Source: SVTX01 sp045659745 (GTDB lineage Bacteria; Bacillota; Clostridia; Oscillospirales; CAG-272). Taken from it: a stretch of DNA of 7,922 nt. The number at the start of each line of letters is the position of its first letter. Within the stretch, counting starts at the first letter, position 1. Location: NCBI GenBank assembly GCA_045659745.1, contig JAZRCL010000008.1, positions 1-7,922 on the forward strand. The letters run 5' to 3'. Below are positions 7,144 to 7,922 of the stretch, one piece after another. Made by a program: the position numbers and the translations under genes. Below the pieces are notes generated by a model. The model made no database searches. It saw only the letters and a list, made by a program, of their open reading frames with translations, and was not told the origin of the DNA.

Positions 7144-7172
7144 ATTATATATTAAGTTTCCTCTAAAGTCAA
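7144..7172 (-). promoter_or_regulatory. Sigma-A/sigma-70-type promoter of the purine operon
   Basis: TTGACT (7172-7167) and TATAAT (7149-7144) are separated by exactly 17 bp, one mismatch from the full consensus. The predicted start is near 7137, giving a leader RNA of about 140 nt up to the terminator. No comparable promoter is seen between the pur genes, so the cluster is probably transcribed as one unit from here. Confidence 0.9.
7156..7169 (-). repeat. Direct repeat copy 1, ACTTTAGAGGAAAC, inside the promoter
   Basis: This copy begins in the -35 hexamer and fills most of the spacer. It is not expected to be transcribed, so the resemblance to a ribosome binding site would have no translational use here, unlike copy 2. 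Confidence 0.4.
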
Positions 7173-7186
7173 TAATTTTCGAGTTA

Positions 7187-7200
7187 TTTTTTCTTTTTTT
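7187..7200 (-). promoter_or_regulatory. A-tract upstream of the promoter, UP-element-like
   Basis: Seven A, one G and six A on the minus strand lie at about -50 to -63 from the predicted start, where the alpha subunit of RNA polymerase can contact AT-rich DNA. The position and composition fit an UP element; activity is inferred. Confidence 0.45.
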
Positions 7201-7259
7201 ATGTTTATTACAATACCACCCCGAAATTCGAGGCGGCATTGGGATATTTTAACAAACAT
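7201..7259 (-). other. Two-part hairpin at the 3' end of the DUF1934 gene
   Basis: On the minus strand, 7259-7250 pairs with 7210-7201 (10 bp) and 7240-7228 pairs with 7224-7212 (13 bp, 3-nt loop), with an internal loop of 9 nt on one side and one on the other. Four pairs are G-U, which pair only in minus-strand RNA, so the structure favours a role in the DUF1934 transcript. The next bases are A-rich, not T-rich, so it is not a standard intrinsic terminator; it may be a 3' stabilising structure or part of a factor-dependent end. It separates the DUF1934 gene from the purine promoter. Confidence 0.55.
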
Positions 7260-7807
7260 CAGTCAAGAAAGTTGACCTTTATTTTAAGTATGTTTCGCTC
7301 GGTACTGAGCCCACGTATTTCAAGCAGATATTCTATGACCATCTCCCCGTCAACATCAAAGGTGTTATCAACTCTTACGGTATTCACGCAAAGTCTGAAT
7401 GGCATATACGGAGTGTTGTATGAGCTGATGTGGCGTTTGCCCTCCTCAAAGGACAAGGATGTGTTGACCATTCCCTCTCGCATCATTACCACAAAGCTCG
7501 GCTTTTGTGTGCTGAACATGATTTTCGTCACACAGCCCGCCATACCCGTCAGCTCGCTCTCGTCATACTGCAAAACCACGCCTCCGTTGGGCTTTTGTAT
7601 AACTATACCCTCGGTAATAAGCTCGGAGGTGTCATCCTCGCCGTCTATCTCGGAGAATATTTTTTCAAGCTCATCGCTGAGTGTTGTCTCGCTGTTTTCT
7701 TCCTCGCGCAGTATCGCGTGCTCAAGTATTGCCTGAACGGTCTCAAAATCCGCCTCACTCATGCTTGTTTTTTTAGTTGTTAAAATAAACTTCGCTTTTC
7801 TTTCCAT
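7259..7807 (-). CDS. DUF1934 (YwiB-like) beta-barrel protein of unknown function
   Basis: Biochemical function is unknown. The C-terminal two thirds carry the DUF1934 pattern: ITEGIVI (64-70), LQYDESELTGMAG (79-91), VVMMREGMVNTSLSFEEGKRH (106-126), SYNTPYMPFRLCVNT (129-143) and IEYLLEIRG (158-166), ending LKIKVNFLD. The family forms a small calycin-like barrel and usually has about 130-150 residues. This protein has 182 because a strongly acidic, probably helical insert (about residues 18-62) sits between the first strand and the barrel. There is no signal peptide or membrane segment, so it is probably cytosolic. An ATG at 7813 is in frame, but AGGG (7817-7814) touches it directly and stands 6 nt from the ATG at 7807, which I chose. 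It precedes the purine operon but has its own 3' hairpin, and the operon has its own promoter, so a link to purine synthesis is not shown. Confidence 0.82.
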   Translation of the reverse strand: MERKAKFILTTKKTSMSEADFETVQAILEHAILREEENSETTLSDELEKIFSEIDGEDDTSELITEGIVIQKPNGGVVLQYDESELTGMAGCVTKIMFSTQKPSFVVMMREGMVNTSLSFEEGKRHISSYNTPYMPFRLCVNTVRVDNTFDVDGEMVIEYLLEIRGLSTERNILKIKVNFLD

Positions 7808-7862
7808 TTGCATCCCTATATAAACATGATATGTGATTTTTACTTATATCTTTTATTGAATT

Positions 7863-7902
7863 CCACCCTGCAGACGAGTTTGCTTGCAAACTCACGGAGT
7901 GG
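7863..7902. repeat. Imperfect two-part inverted repeat near the window edge
   Basis: GAGTTTGC (7876-7883) and GCAAACTC (7886-7893) form a perfect 8-bp inverted repeat with a 2-nt loop. In the minus-strand RNA, CCACTC (7902-7897) also pairs with GGGTGG (7868-7863), including one G-U pair. A TCTTAAGA palindrome follows at 7909-7916, and the sequence runs off the window. No T-run follows on the minus side. It could be an interspersed palindromic repeat or the 3' structure of an upstream gene. The rest of 7808-7922 shows no gene. Confidence 0.5.
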
Positions 7903-7922
7903 GGAGATTCTTAAGATGGGGA

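Noticed and set aside
7178..7230. PurR-type boxes around CGAA sequences (7230-7227, 7181-7178, and 7222-7225 on the plus strand)
   Set aside because: The CGAA cores match the PurBox centre only partly, and the inverted pair is about 40 bp apart, wider than in B. subtilis. One of the cores lies in the DUF1934 3' hairpin, which explains it better.
7018..7239. A 73-codon version of the leader ORF starting at 7239
   Set aside because: Its first 43 codons lie upstream of and inside the promoter and hairpin, so they would not be in the main transcript. Only the 30-codon part from 7110 has a ribosome site.
7808..7860. Promoter for the DUF1934 gene
   Set aside because: The stretch is AT-rich with TATCAT- and TATATA-like strings, but no -35 element at proper spacing. 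I cannot tell a promoter from base composition here.

Overview
The window holds most of a de novo purine biosynthesis operon on the minus strand, read right to left as purE, purF, purM, purN, purD, purL, with one DUF1934 gene upstream of it. Gene content, gene order, strong Shine-Dalgarno sites and a consensus sigma-A-type promoter point to a Bacillota bacterium, most likely an anaerobic member of class Clostridia. This is inferred from protein motifs, not from any database search.

Layout from right to left, following minus-strand transcription. At 7863-7902 there is a two-part inverted repeat of unknown nature near the window edge. A DUF1934 (YwiB-like) gene follows at 7807-7259, and its stop codon runs directly into a 23-bp imperfect hairpin (7259-7201). 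An A-tract (7200-7187) precedes an almost perfect promoter (TTGACT, 17 bp, TATAAT; 7172-7144). About 27 nt after the predicted transcription start, a 30-codon leader ORF (7110-7018) begins behind a strong GGAGG. Its stop codon lies in the loop of an intrinsic terminator (7036-6999), 31 nt before purE. The purine genes follow with gaps of 45, 37 and 18 nt, a 4-nt overlap, and an 11-nt gap. The window ends inside purL after 667 codons.

How the genes work together: PurF makes phosphoribosylamine from PRPP, PurD ligates glycine to give GAR, PurN formylates GAR, PurL amidates FGAR, PurM closes the imidazole ring, and PurE places the carboxyl group on AIR/N5-CAIR. purK, purC, purH and purB are not in the visible part of the cluster, and the operon continues beyond the left edge.

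Two points stand out. First, the leader ORF and terminator are interleaved so that a ribosome finishing the leader would mask the terminator. This layout resembles the E. coli pyrBI attenuator, but here it sits on a purine operon, and I see no guanine riboswitch. Second, the PurF has lost its glutaminase nucleophile (Gly2 where the Cys should be) and other glutamine-site residues, yet keeps the PRPP loop and the cysteines of an Fe-S cluster.
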